A DNA stretch of 64,000 nucleotides from Comamonas terrigena NBRC 13299 (lineage in GTDB: Bacteria; Pseudomonadota; Gammaproteobacteria; Burkholderiales; Burkholderiaceae_C). The position numbers and the translations under genes are program-made. Shown piece after piece: positions 1-7,935 of this stretch. Below the pieces are notes generated by a model that saw only the letters and a program-made list of their open reading frames with translations, searched no databases and was not told the DNA's origin. Where the stretch lies: the NCBI RefSeq assembly GCF_006740045.1, contig NZ_AP019749.1, positions 1,321,001 through 1,385,000 on the forward strand. The letters are read 5' to 3'. Numbering within the stretch: position 1 is the stretch's first letter; each line of letters begins with the position of its first letter.

Positions 1-2
1 CG

Positions 3-233
3 GTGCTGCTGGTGCAGCATGCCAGGGATGCCTGTCCCCTGTGCACGCCCAGCGCCATGCCGGGGGTGCTGGCGCGCTTCACCCAGGCGCCGGTCAAACA
101 GCTGCAATTGGTCGATGGCGGCGCCCACCCCACGGGCGGCGTGTGCCATGCCTTGCACTGGCATGGCTTCATCGGCATGGAGCACATGGCCGTGCAGCGC
201 ATCACGCAATGGATGCGCCAGCCACAACCCTGA
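3..233 (+). CDS. C-terminal fragment of a probable alpha/beta hydrolase
   Basis: The reading frame is open from the left edge and ends at TGA 231-233, so only the last 76 or so residues are present. The tail holds a short hydrophobic strand (VLLVQHARDAC), a GG segment, and HWHGF followed by an amphipathic end helix. I recall this pattern from the C-termini of small Comamonadaceae alpha/beta hydrolases, where the late His belongs to the catalytic triad. The nucleophile region lies outside the window, so the family call is tentative. The gene reads toward the haem locus but is separated from it by 324 bases with their own promoter. Confidence 0.45.
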   Translation: MLLVQHARDACPLCTPSAMPGVLARFTQAPVKQLQLVDGGAHPTGGVCHALHWHGFIGMEHMAVQRITQWMRQPQP

Positions 234-416
234 GAGCCCTGGACCGGGCGCTGCGAGCGCACAAGCGTCCGCCGCCCATCACTTTTGCCCGTGCAGTGGC
301 ATGGGCATCAAGCCCCATGCGTGCCGTGGTCTGGCCGCAGGCATGTCCTTGCCGGGCACTGCGATCCACCCCTCCAGACCACTGGTGCAGAAAACACACA
401 CCCTGCCGGTGTACGT

Positions 417-445
417 CATGTTAATGAGAATTGTTCTCATATAAT
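417..445 (+). promoter_or_regulatory. Probable sigma-70 promoter of the haem receptor
   Basis: A consensus TATAAT lies at 440-445, sharing its first base with the end of the Fur palindrome. The -35 region, around 417-422, is weak. A Fur dimer on the palindrome would cover the -10 to -35 spacer and block RNA polymerase. Confidence 0.6.
422..440. promoter_or_regulatory. Fur box
   Basis: ATGAGAA at 424-430 and TTCTCAT at 434-440 are perfect inverted 7-mers separated by TTG, preceded by TA. This matches the 19-bp Fur operator pattern of alternating GATAAT-like blocks. It overlaps the promoter of a haem uptake locus, which is the usual setting for iron-dependent Fur repression. The sequence match is direct; the regulation is inferred. 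Confidence 0.85.
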
Positions 446-557
446 TGAAGGATTGCCAGCCACCCCAAGCCGTTCGCTTTGCTGAACTCTCGGCCCAGGT
501 TCGCCAGCCCCAAACCCTTTGGTGCAGTACCAGAACTTCAGGAAGAGAGAACAAGCT

Positions 558-2756
558 ATGACCCAGCTGTGGGCAGGAATGCGTCCGGTGGCCCAAGCGG
601 CCGTGTTGGCCTGTGTGTGGGGAGGGTCTGCCATGGCCGCCGATGCGCCCGCGGCGGCATTGCCCGAAACCACGGTGGCCGCCCCGGCCCAGCAGGCCGA
701 TGCACTGGACCCGGCGCAGACCCCGTATGCCACCGAGCTGCTGAACCGTGCGGAGATGGAGCGCCAGCAGGTGCTGGACATCCGCGATGCCACCCGTGAC
801 ATGGTCAACGTGGAAGTACCGCGCCAGCCAGCGCGGGGGACCGGCATTTCGGGCACCACAGGGCGCGAAGGCAATACCGGCTTCGAGATTCGCGGCCTGG
901 GCGGCAACCGCGTGCAGATGCTGGTGGACGGTATTCCCCAGCCCGAGGCCGACAGCTTCATGAACAGCCACAGCTTTGGCCGCGACTATGTGGATCCGCT
1001 GACGCTGTCGTCCATCGAAGTGCACAAGGGCGTATCGCCCGTGTCCATGCCGGCCGGCGGCATTGCCGGTGCGGTCAATCTGCGCACGCTGTCGCCCTCG
1101 GACCTGCTGCTGGATGGCAAGACGCTGGCTGGCCGAGCGCTGCTGGGCTGGCGCAGCGAAAGCCAGGGGCTGACCGCCGGCGCCGTGCTGGCGGGCAAGG
1201 CCTCGGACCAGCTGCAGTGGCTGTTTGCGCTCAACGGCGACTGGAGCGACGAGACCGAAACCATGGGCCGCGTGGGGGGCACAGGCCTCAAGCGCACCCG
1301 GGCCAATCCCGAGGACATCCGCCGCAACTCGGTACTGGCCAAGCTGGTCTACCAGCCCAATGCCGACCAGAGCCATATGCTCACGGTCGAGCGCCGCAGC
1401 CAGAGCACGTATGTCAACAACCTGCATGATTTTGCCAGCGGCACGACCAAGAGCCACACCGACGACAACGAGAGCACGCGCAACCGCGTCTCGCTCAAGT
1501 CCGACTTCCGCCTGAATGCGGCCGCAGCCGATCTGTTGACGGGTTATCTCGCCTGGCAGGACAGCAGTTCCACCCAGAAGCTGGATGTGGATACCACCAC
1601 CCAGGGCCTGCGCGTGCGCGACCACAGCTATGACGAACGCATGCTGCAGGCCGGTCTGCAGGCGCGCAAGCAACTGGGCCGCCATGCGCTGCACTACGGC
1701 CTGGATGTGAACCGCCTGGACAACGAAACCAAGAGCCTGTCCACCGACCGAGGCGTGACTACGGCCGTGCCCAAGGGGCCGGACACCACCACCACGCGCT
1801 GGGGGGCTTTTGTGCAGGACAGCATCGAGCTGGGCCGCTTCACCCTCAAGCCGGGCCTGCGTTACGAATCGGTGGACGTGGATGCCGATGCCGGCAGCAT
1901 CAGCATGGGCGCCTCGGGGGCCACGGCCGTGTCCAAACGCTTTGATGCCTGGCTGCCGCAGCTGGGCGGTCAGATGCGCATGGGCGGTGGCGTGCAGCTG
2001 TTTGCCAACTATGCGCGGGGCTTTCGTGCCCCCACGGCTGGCGAGCTGAACAACTTCTTCGGCAACATCACACCGTTCTACGGTTACTACATCCTGCCCA
2101 ACCCGAATCTGAAGGCCGAAACCAGCAACAACCTCGACCTGGGCATACGCGACGCCGAAGGCGCCTTCCAGTGGGAGGCTGCGGCCTTCTACGGCAAGTA
2201 CCGCAATTTCATTGAGCGCTATGCCAATGCGGGCTCCGTAGGCACTTCCCCGGTGGTCACCTTGCAGCAGTCGCGCAACCAGGCCCGGGCAACGATCAAG
2301 GGGATCGAGCTCAAGGCCAGGGCGGAGCTGGGTCAGTCCTGGGGCGGTGTCTGGAATCTGCGCGGTGGCTACGGCTACACCAAGGGCACGGGCGCAGATG
2401 GCCAGGGTCTGGAAAGCATCTCGCCCTGGCAGGTCAAGCTGGGCGTAGGCCAGAAGGCCGCGCACTGGAACTGGGAGCTGGCGGCCACGCACCACGCTGC
2501 GAAGAAGCAAAGCGATGTGTCCACCAGCAGCAGTGCGCTGTTCATGACGCCGTCCTTCACCGTGCTGGATCTGACCACGCAGGTAGAACTGCGCAAAGGC
2601 CTGCGCCTGAACCTGGGCCTGTTCAACCTGACGGACCGCAAGTACTGGAACTGGTCGGATGTGCGCGGTGTGACCACGGCCACCGAGCGCGCCGCCATCG
2701 ACGCCTACAGCCAGCCGGGCCGCAATGTGCGTGTCTCGCTGGTCGCCGACTTCTAA
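558..2756 (+). CDS. hmuR: TonB-dependent haem/haemoglobin receptor
   Basis: Outer-membrane beta-barrel receptor of 732 residues that would import haem using TonB energy. The chosen ATG at 558 follows GGAAGAGAGA. The N-terminus is a signal peptide ending near SAMAAD. The plug domain shows the usual IRGLGGNRV and LVDGIPQPE segments (about residues 110-140). The FRAP box is near residue 490 and the NPNL box near 515, the two hallmarks of haem receptors. The protein ends in F, as outer-membrane barrels do. No His lies between FRAP and NPNL, where HemR-type receptors carry a haem-ligating one; the stretch is Tyr-rich instead. It is the first gene of the Fur-controlled locus and is followed by a strong terminator before the transporter genes. 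Confidence 0.9.
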   Translation: MTQLWAGMRPVAQAAVLACVWGGSAMAADAPAAALPETTVAAPAQQADALDPAQTPYATELLNRAEMERQQVLDIRDATRDMVNVEVPRQPARGTGISGTTGREGNTGFEIRGLGGNRVQMLVDGIPQPEADSFMNSHSFGRDYVDPLTLSSIEVHKGVSPVSMPAGGIAGAVNLRTLSPSDLLLDGKTLAGRALLGWRSESQGLTAGAVLAGKASDQLQWLFALNGDWSDETETMGRVGGTGLKRTRANPEDIRRNSVLAKLVYQPNADQSHMLTVERRSQSTYVNNLHDFASGTTKSHTDDNESTRNRVSLKSDFRLNAAAADLLTGYLAWQDSSSTQKLDVDTTTQGLRVRDHSYDERMLQAGLQARKQLGRHALHYGLDVNRLDNETKSLSTDRGVTTAVPKGPDTTTTRWGAFVQDSIELGRFTLKPGLRYESVDVDADAGSISMGASGATAVSKRFDAWLPQLGGQMRMGGGVQLFANYARGFRAPTAGELNNFFGNITPFYGYYILPNPNLKAETSNNLDLGIRDAEGAFQWEAAAFYGKYRNFIERYANAGSVGTSPVVTLQQSRNQARATIKGIELKARAELGQSWGGVWNLRGGYGYTKGTGADGQGLESISPWQVKLGVGQKAAHWNWELAATHHAAKKQSDVSTSSSALFMTPSFTVLDLTTQVELRKGLRLNLGLFNLTDRKYWNWSDVRGVTTATERAAIDAYSQPGRNVRVSLVADF

Positions 2757-2766
2757 AACCACAACC

Positions 2767-2805
2767 GCCTGGGCCAGTGCTTGCTGCACTGGCCCAGGCT
2801 TTTTT
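2767..2805 (+). terminator. Strong intrinsic terminator after the haem receptor
   Basis: A 14-bp GC-rich stem (2767-2780 with 2786-2799) has a 5-base loop, TTGCT, and is followed by a run of six Ts. Only 23 bases separate its end from the next start codon, too little for an ordinary promoter. It therefore probably attenuates read-through from the receptor into the transporter genes. Confidence 0.85.
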
Positions 2806-2828
2806 GACGAAGCACCACTGGAGCCAGC

Positions 2829-3260
2829 ATGTCGCACAACGCCCACTCGCATTCGCACCCCGAGACCGCCAGCGCCAACCACGATGAGGAATACCTGCTT
2901 TCCGAACAGGAAGCGGTGCTGGCCGCCACGCTGGCCCTGATGACCGGCTTCGCCCATGGCTGCTGCCCGGCGCACAAGGGGCCCATTGCCGCCAAGGTGG
3001 CCGACCAGCTCAGTGCCCTGGTGCACAGCATGCAGGGGCCGCAGCTGTCCTGCGACATGCAGGCGCTGCTGCTGCGCTTGCGCACCCGCTGGACGGCGGC
3101 GGCCGCCCATTACGCCGAAGCCCACCTCAACGAAATGCGCCGCGACCTGCGCAGCCAGGCCGATGCGGCGGCGGCTGCCGCCATGCACATGCCCGCTGCC
3201 GCCAGCCCCACCCAGACCCCGGACGTGCTGTGGCACGCCCCTTTGGAGACTTTGCAATGA
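2829..3260 (+). CDS. Small His-rich protein of the haem locus, unknown function
   Basis: A 143-residue protein with no signal peptide or membrane segment that I can see. The N-terminus is rich in His (SHNAHSHSHPE). A conserved-looking core GFAHGCCPAHK follows near residues 40-50, and the rest looks helical and Ala/Leu-rich. The CP dipeptide resembles haem-regulatory CP motifs, and the His-rich start could bind metal or haem; both are inference. The ATG at 2829 follows a GGAGCC element, and the stop overlaps the HmuS start by four bases (ATGA), so the two are translationally coupled. Position inside the operon argues for a cytoplasmic haem-handling or accessory role. Confidence 0.75.
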   Translation: MSHNAHSHSHPETASANHDEEYLLSEQEAVLAATLALMTGFAHGCCPAHKGPIAAKVADQLSALVHSMQGPQLSCDMQALLLRLRTRWTAAAAHYAEAHLNEMRRDLRSQADAAAAAAMHMPAAASPTQTPDVLWHAPLETLQ

Positions 3261-4357
3261 ATAACGCCACGATGGAACACCTGAATACTTCTTTCCCGGC
3301 CAACCCCGCTACGGTGCGCGAAGGCTTTGCGACCCAGCGCGCTGCCGGCCTGCGTGCCAAGGACGCTGCCGAGACCCTGGGCCTGAGCGAAGGCGCGGTG
3401 GTACAGGCCCACACCGGTGCCCATGACCGGTCGCTGCAATCCACACCGCTGGTCGGCGGCCAATGGCTGGCCATCCTGCAGGCGCTGGAAGCCTGCGGCC
3501 CGGTGATGGCGCTGACGCGCAACGAAACCGTGGTGCACGAAAAGGACGGCATCTACCGCAATCTGACGCAGGAGGGCCCGATCGGCCTGTGCGTCAACCC
3601 CGACATCGACCTGCGCCTGTTCTTCATGCACTGGCATGCCGGCTATGCGGTCACCGAACCCGGGCGCGGCGGTGTGCTGGCCCACAGCCTGCAGTTCTTC
3701 GACAGCGCGGGTGTGGCGGTGCACAAGGTCTATGCAAGGCCCGCCAGCGACCTGGATGCCTGGAATGCCCTTGTGGCACGCTTTGCCGACGCCGGTGCGC
3801 AGCACACCTTCCAGCCGCGCGCCGCGCAGCCGGCGGTGGCGCCCGACAGCAGCATCGACGTGACGGGCCTGCGCACGGCCTGGGCCGCCATGCAGGACAC
3901 GCACGAGTTCTTCGGCATGCTCAAGAAATTCGGCAGCGAACGCCAGCAGAGCTTTCGCCTGACGCAAGGTGAATTCTGCGAGCCCCTGGCCACCGGTGTG
4001 GTGACCGAGCTGCTGCAGCGCGCTGCTGCCGCGTCCACGCCCATCATGGTGTTTGCGGGCAGCAAAGGCTGCATCCAGATCCATTCCGGCCCGGTGAACA
4101 ACATCAAGCCCCTGGCCACACCCGGTGCGGCCCAGTGGATCAATGTGCTGGATGCCGGCTTCAATCTGCATGTGCGCACCGACCGCGTGGTCAGTGCCTG
4201 GCTGGTGCGCAAGCCCACGAGCGACGGCGTGGTGACGTCGGTGGAAGTGTTCGACGACACCGGCGAGGTGGTGGCCATGTTCTTCGGGGTGCGCAAGCCG
4301 GGACAGCCCGAGCTGACCGCCTGGCGCGACCTGGCCGAAACCCTGGAGCGCCTGTGA
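3257..4357 (+). CDS. hmuS: Haemin-degrading/haem-carrier protein HmuS
   Basis: Cytoplasmic HemS/ChuS/HmuS-family protein, 366 residues, built from two similar halves as the family is. It takes haem delivered by the ABC transporter and passes on or degrades it. THEFFGMLKKF contains His216, which aligns with the axial haem-ligand His of HemS. The ATG at 3257 overlaps the stop of the upstream gene; an in-frame GTG at 3230 is less likely because it lacks that coupling. The stop at 4355-4357 overlaps the next ATG by one base. Confidence 0.93.
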   Translation: MNNATMEHLNTSFPANPATVREGFATQRAAGLRAKDAAETLGLSEGAVVQAHTGAHDRSLQSTPLVGGQWLAILQALEACGPVMALTRNETVVHEKDGIYRNLTQEGPIGLCVNPDIDLRLFFMHWHAGYAVTEPGRGGVLAHSLQFFDSAGVAVHKVYARPASDLDAWNALVARFADAGAQHTFQPRAAQPAVAPDSSIDVTGLRTAWAAMQDTHEFFGMLKKFGSERQQSFRLTQGEFCEPLATGVVTELLQRAAAASTPIMVFAGSKGCIQIHSGPVNNIKPLATPGAAQWINVLDAGFNLHVRTDRVVSAWLVRKPTSDGVVTSVEVFDDTGEVVAMFFGVRKPGQPELTAWRDLAETLERL

Positions 4358-5253
4358 TGAAGGGGTGTGCACGCAGAGCCGCGCTGCAGCGGCTGGCGGC
4401 GGTCGCCGCCATGGGCTGGACCGGGGCTGCCAGCTGGGCCCAGCCTGCTACGCCCAAAGCGGCTGCGGCTGCCGGTGCGTCGCGGCGCATCATCAGCCTG
4501 GGGGGCGCCGTCACCGAGGCGGTGTACGCCCTGGGCGCCGAAAACATGCTGGTGGCCACCGACACCACCAGCCTCTACCCGGACGCCGCCACGCGCACGC
4601 CCAAGGTGGGCTATCTGCGCCAGTTGTCGGCCGAAGGTGTGCTGTCGCTGCGACCCGATGCCGTGATCGGTGCGGGGGAAGCCGGCCCGGCCATCGTGCT
4701 GGACCAACTGCGCGCCGCCGGCGTGCAGGTGGAGACCGTGCAGGCCACGCACGACTGGGCCGAAGTCATGGCCAAGCTGCGCATGGCGGGCCGCGCCACC
4801 GGCAAGCAGGCCGAGGCCGAAGCCCTGGCCCAGCAGCTGCAGCAGCAGTGGCAGGCGGTGCAGGCCGACGTGGCCCGCGCCCGCAGCAAGCCGCGTGCGC
4901 TGTTCATCCTGGCGCACAGCGGCACGCCCCAGGTGGCGGGCAGCGGCACGGCAGCCCATGCGCTGCTGACCATGGCGGGCGCTTCGAATGCGGTGCAGGC
5001 ATTCAAAGGCTACCGTGCGCTGACGGCCGAGGCCATGGCGGCCGTCGCGCCCCAGCTGATCGTGACCACCACGCAGGGCCTGGAGGCCATGGGCGGGATC
5101 GACGCTTTCTGGAAGCGTCCCGAACTGGCACTGACGCCGGCCTATGGCCGGCGCGCCCTGGTGGCCATGGAGGCCAACCACCTGCTGGGCTTTGGCCCGC
5201 GTCTGCCGTCGGCAGTGCGCCAGTTGCATGAACAGATGCAGCGGGTGGTGTAA
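4357..5253 (+). CDS. hmuT: Periplasmic haem-binding protein HmuT
   Basis: Substrate-binding component of the haem ABC importer, 298 residues. The N-terminus is a cleavable signal (KGCARRAALQ, then a hydrophobic stretch, with cleavage probably in ASWAQP). The mature protein begins with RRIISLGGAVTEAVYALG, the typical first strand of class III binding proteins. GYLRQLSAEG carries a Tyr that I take as the probable haem ligand by comparison with HmuT/ShuT. Its start overlaps the HmuS stop (TGATG) and its stop directly abuts the HmuU start. Confidence 0.92.
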   Translation: MKGCARRAALQRLAAVAAMGWTGAASWAQPATPKAAAAAGASRRIISLGGAVTEAVYALGAENMLVATDTTSLYPDAATRTPKVGYLRQLSAEGVLSLRPDAVIGAGEAGPAIVLDQLRAAGVQVETVQATHDWAEVMAKLRMAGRATGKQAEAEALAQQLQQQWQAVQADVARARSKPRALFILAHSGTPQVAGSGTAAHALLTMAGASNAVQAFKGYRALTAEAMAAVAPQLIVTTTQGLEAMGGIDAFWKRPELALTPAYGRRALVAMEANHLLGFGPRLPSAVRQLHEQMQRVV

Positions 5254-6369
5254 ATGGCGGTGCAGATGAGTGCCGTGCCGGCTCCGCGCCGTGCCAGTGC
5301 CTGGCGCCGGCCCTGGCGGCTGTCCAACGGGCGGCTGGCGCCGGCGACGGCCCTGGGCACCATGGCGCTGCTGGCCCTGCTGGTGCTGCTGTGGGCCAGC
5401 GCCCAAGGGGCCTACGCGATTGCGCCGACGCAGCTGCTGCAGGTGCTGGGCCAGGGGGTGACCGGGCAAGGGGGCCAGCAAGGGGCTGGGGCGCAGGAGC
5501 TGGTGTTTCTGCACATCCGCCTGCCGCGCTTGCTGCTGGGCGTGGTGGCCGGGGCCGGTCTGGGTCTGGCGGGCGCCCTGATGCAGGGCTTGTTCCGCAA
5601 TCCGCTGGCGGACCCGGGTCTGATTGGCGTGAGCAGCGGTGCCGCCCTGGCGGCGGCTTTCACCATTGTGCTGGGTCAGGCCTGGCTGCCGGGCCTGCAG
5701 GTCGGCCTGGGCAGCTGGGCGCTGGCGCTGGCCGCGTTTGCGGGCGGCATGGGCGTGACGGTGCTGATCTACCTGCTGGCCCAGACCCAGGGCGGTACGC
5801 GCGTGGGACTGATGCTGCTGGCCGGCATTGCCGTCAATGCGCTGGCGGGGGCCGGGCTGGGCTATCTGAGCTATGTGTCCAGCGACGAACAGCTGCGCAA
5901 TCTGCAGCTGTGGCTGATGGGCAGCCTGGGCCAGTCGCGCTGGTCCACGGTCGTTCTGGTGGGCAGCGTGGTGCTGGTGTGCAACGCCGCCGCGTTGCGG
6001 CTGGCGCGGCCGCTGAATGCACTGGCCCTGGGCGAGGCGCAGGCCCAGTTGCTGGGTGTGCCGGTGGAGCGCTGCAAGCGCTGGATCGTGGTGGTCACCG
6101 CGCTGGCCGTGGGGGCCGTGACATCGGCCACCGGCATCATCGGCTTCATCGGTCTGGTGGCGCCGCATGGTGTGCGCCTGATTGCCGGGCCGGACCACCG
6201 GGTGGTGCTGCCGTGCTCGGCCTTGCTGGGCGCTGCGCTGGTGGTGGGGGCGGATGCGCTGGCACGTACCGTGGTGCAGCCGGCGGAGATGCCGCTGGGC
6301 GTGCTGACGGCATTCATCGGCGTGCCGCTGTTTTTGTGGATGCTGCGGCAATTCAGGAGCGGGCTGTGA
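5254..6369 (+). CDS. hmuU: Haem ABC transporter permease HmuU
   Basis: FecCD/BtuC-family inner-membrane permease of 371 residues with about ten hydrophobic helices after a short basic N-terminus. Family signatures include RLPRLLLGVVAGAGLGLAG followed by GLFRNPLADPGLIGVSSGA, and the late GFIGLVAPHGVRLIAGPDHR. It forms the membrane channel for HmuT-delivered haem with HmuV as ATPase. Translation starts at the base after the HmuT stop (TAAATG), so coupling is expected. The stop overlaps the HmuV GTG start. Confidence 0.95.
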   Translation: MAVQMSAVPAPRRASAWRRPWRLSNGRLAPATALGTMALLALLVLLWASAQGAYAIAPTQLLQVLGQGVTGQGGQQGAGAQELVFLHIRLPRLLLGVVAGAGLGLAGALMQGLFRNPLADPGLIGVSSGAALAAAFTIVLGQAWLPGLQVGLGSWALALAAFAGGMGVTVLIYLLAQTQGGTRVGLMLLAGIAVNALAGAGLGYLSYVSSDEQLRNLQLWLMGSLGQSRWSTVVLVGSVVLVCNAAALRLARPLNALALGEAQAQLLGVPVERCKRWIVVVTALAVGAVTSATGIIGFIGLVAPHGVRLIAGPDHRVVLPCSALLGAALVVGADALARTVVQPAEMPLGVLTAFIGVPLFLWMLRQFRSGL

Positions 6370-7262
6370 CAGTGGTGACGACCGGGGAACACGGCCCGGT
6401 GCAGGGCATGGACGACGGCAGCCTGCACTGCCAGGACATTCGGCTGACCGCATACCGCCAGGGCCCGCTGCTGGCCCGGGTGGACGCGCAGCTGCGGCCC
6501 AGCCGGGTGACGGCCATCCTGGGGCCGAACGGCGCGGGCAAGTCCACCTTGCTGGCGGCGCTGTGCGGTACGCAGTCGCCGCGCCAGGGGCAGGTGTTGT
6601 GGGATGGTGCGCCGCTGGCCCAGCTACCCGCTGCCCAGCGCGCGCGGCGCATGGCAGTGATGCACCAGGACACGCAGCTGGCGTTTGCCTTCACCGTGCA
6701 GGAGGTGGTGGAAATGGGGCGTTACCCCCACCGCCAGCACCCCGCGCCGGACGAGGCGGCCATCGTGCAGCACTGCATGCAGGCCACCGGCGTGGCGGGC
6801 CTGGCGCAGCGCGCGCTGGCCTCGCTGTCGGGCGGGGAGCGTGCCCGGGTGCAGCTGGCGCGGGCGCTGGCGCAGATCCCGCCGGAGGGGCAGGCGCAGT
6901 CCGGCAGCCGCTGGCTGCTGCTGGATGAACCCACGGCCGCGCTGGACCTGCAGCACCAGCACCATGCCATGGCCCTGGTGCGCGAGCGCTCCAGCTGCGA
7001 TGGCCTGGGCGTGATCGTGGTGCTGCACGACCTGAACCTGGCGCTGCGCTATGCCGACGAGGTGCTGCTGCTGCCCGGTCAGGGCGAGGCGGCGCTGCTG
7101 GGGCCGGTGCATGCCGTGCTGACCTTGCCGACCATCGCCCGCGTATGGCGCATTCACGGTGAGATGCAGACTGCGCGCGACGGTACGCCCCAGTTCATCG
7201 CCGGTGCGCACTGCGCGCAGTTGCCAGGGATGGATGCGCCGGTGGCATTAGGCGCTGTGTGA
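6366..7262 (+). CDS. hmuV: Haem ABC transporter ATP-binding protein HmuV
   Basis: ATPase of the haem importer, 298 residues from a GTG start at 6366 that overlaps the HmuU stop (GTGA). An in-frame ATG at 6408 would give 284 residues and cannot be excluded. All ABC motifs are intact: Walker A GPNGAGKST (from residue 53), signature LSGGE, Walker B LLLDEPTAALD and the switch His in VLHDLNLALRYAD. It is the last gene of the haem operon. No T-rich terminator is evident just downstream. Confidence 0.93.
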   Translation: MTVVTTGEHGPVQGMDDGSLHCQDIRLTAYRQGPLLARVDAQLRPSRVTAILGPNGAGKSTLLAALCGTQSPRQGQVLWDGAPLAQLPAAQRARRMAVMHQDTQLAFAFTVQEVVEMGRYPHRQHPAPDEAAIVQHCMQATGVAGLAQRALASLSGGERARVQLARALAQIPPEGQAQSGSRWLLLDEPTAALDLQHQHHAMALVRERSSCDGLGVIVVLHDLNLALRYADEVLLLPGQGEAALLGPVHAVLTLPTIARVWRIHGEMQTARDGTPQFIAGAHCAQLPGMDAPVALGAV

Positions 7263-7509
7263 GGGAATGGACCGCGAAAAGGCCGCCCAAGCCTTGCGGC
7301 TGCGCTTGGGTAGCGCTGGAAGCAGGCGGGAATGCCAGCAGGGGAGCCAGGGCGTGCGGTCCCGGGCGTCTTCCGGCCCCGGCCTGGTGACCAGGGGTCT
7401 GGCCCGCCGAAGATCGGGGTGTTGAGGCCAAACTGTCTCCCTGGGCCGGCCCAGGGGCGTGGGTGGATACCAACGGCAGAACACATGCAGCGCTGACGCC
7501 CGCAGCGGT

Positions 7510-7776
7510 TTACAGATCGACGGTGGCTGCCACCAGGCGGACCACCAGCGGGCGCACCAGCAGCACGCAGCCAAAGGCGATGGGCATGGCAAACACATAG
7601 GCGCCGAGCACGCGCTGCACATAGCCATCGCTCAGGCCGCTGTTGATGCCGACGATGGCCGCGCACATCAGCATGGCCATGATGGCCGACATGTAAAAGG
7701 CAAACACCACAGGGGCGTAGGGGCGGGGGAGCTTGCGGCGGGCGCGTGCGGCGGGGGGCGAGGTTGGAGGGGTCAT
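7510..7776 (-). CDS. DUF2798 family membrane protein
   Basis: An 88-residue protein from ATG 7776, with two predicted membrane helices (roughly VVFAFYMSAIMAMLMCA and YVFAMPIAFGCVLLV). The pattern of two helices around a short polar loop fits DUF2798. Its function is unknown. It is divergent from the LysR gene at 7936, a common arrangement for a regulator and its target. An upstream in-frame TTG at 7815 is possible but unlikely. I see no strong Shine-Dalgarno. Confidence 0.7.
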   Translation of the reverse strand: MTPPTSPPAARARRKLPRPYAPVVFAFYMSAIMAMLMCAAIVGINSGLSDGYVQRVLGAYVFAMPIAFGCVLLVRPLVVRLVAATVDL

Positions 7777-7935
7777 CAAAGTCGGAAATGCAATCGGTAA
7801 GGGGAGGGGCCACAACCATGGGGGTCATGGGCGAAGGGGGACTTTACGCAGCGCCGGCAGGCAGCGGTAGATGCGGCCAGCTTGCTAGACTCATAAGATA
7901 AATTTACGAATCCAAAAAACCATCGCTTACCAAAC

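Larger units (their letters stand above)
234..557. other. Intergenic region upstream of the haem receptor
   Basis: No credible gene lies here; short frames in this stretch are shadows. The stretch carries the Fur-type palindrome and a TATAAT box, followed by an untranslated leader of about 110 bases up to the receptor start at 558. A TTG at 519 keeps the receptor frame open but has no ribosome binding site. Confidence 0.6.

Noticed and set aside
519..557. TTG start giving a 13-residue longer haem receptor
   Set aside because: No ribosome binding site, while ATG 558 has one and yields a proper signal peptide.
279..3257. A 992-residue open frame on the minus strand opposite the haem receptor
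   Set aside because: Low-complexity His/Gly/Arg/Ala translation with no family motif, exactly antisense to a well-supported receptor; a typical high-GC shadow.
3730..6453. A 907-residue minus-strand open frame across the haem transporter genes
   Set aside because: It lies antisense to four coupled genes with clear motifs, and its translation is Arg/His/Gln-rich with no domain.
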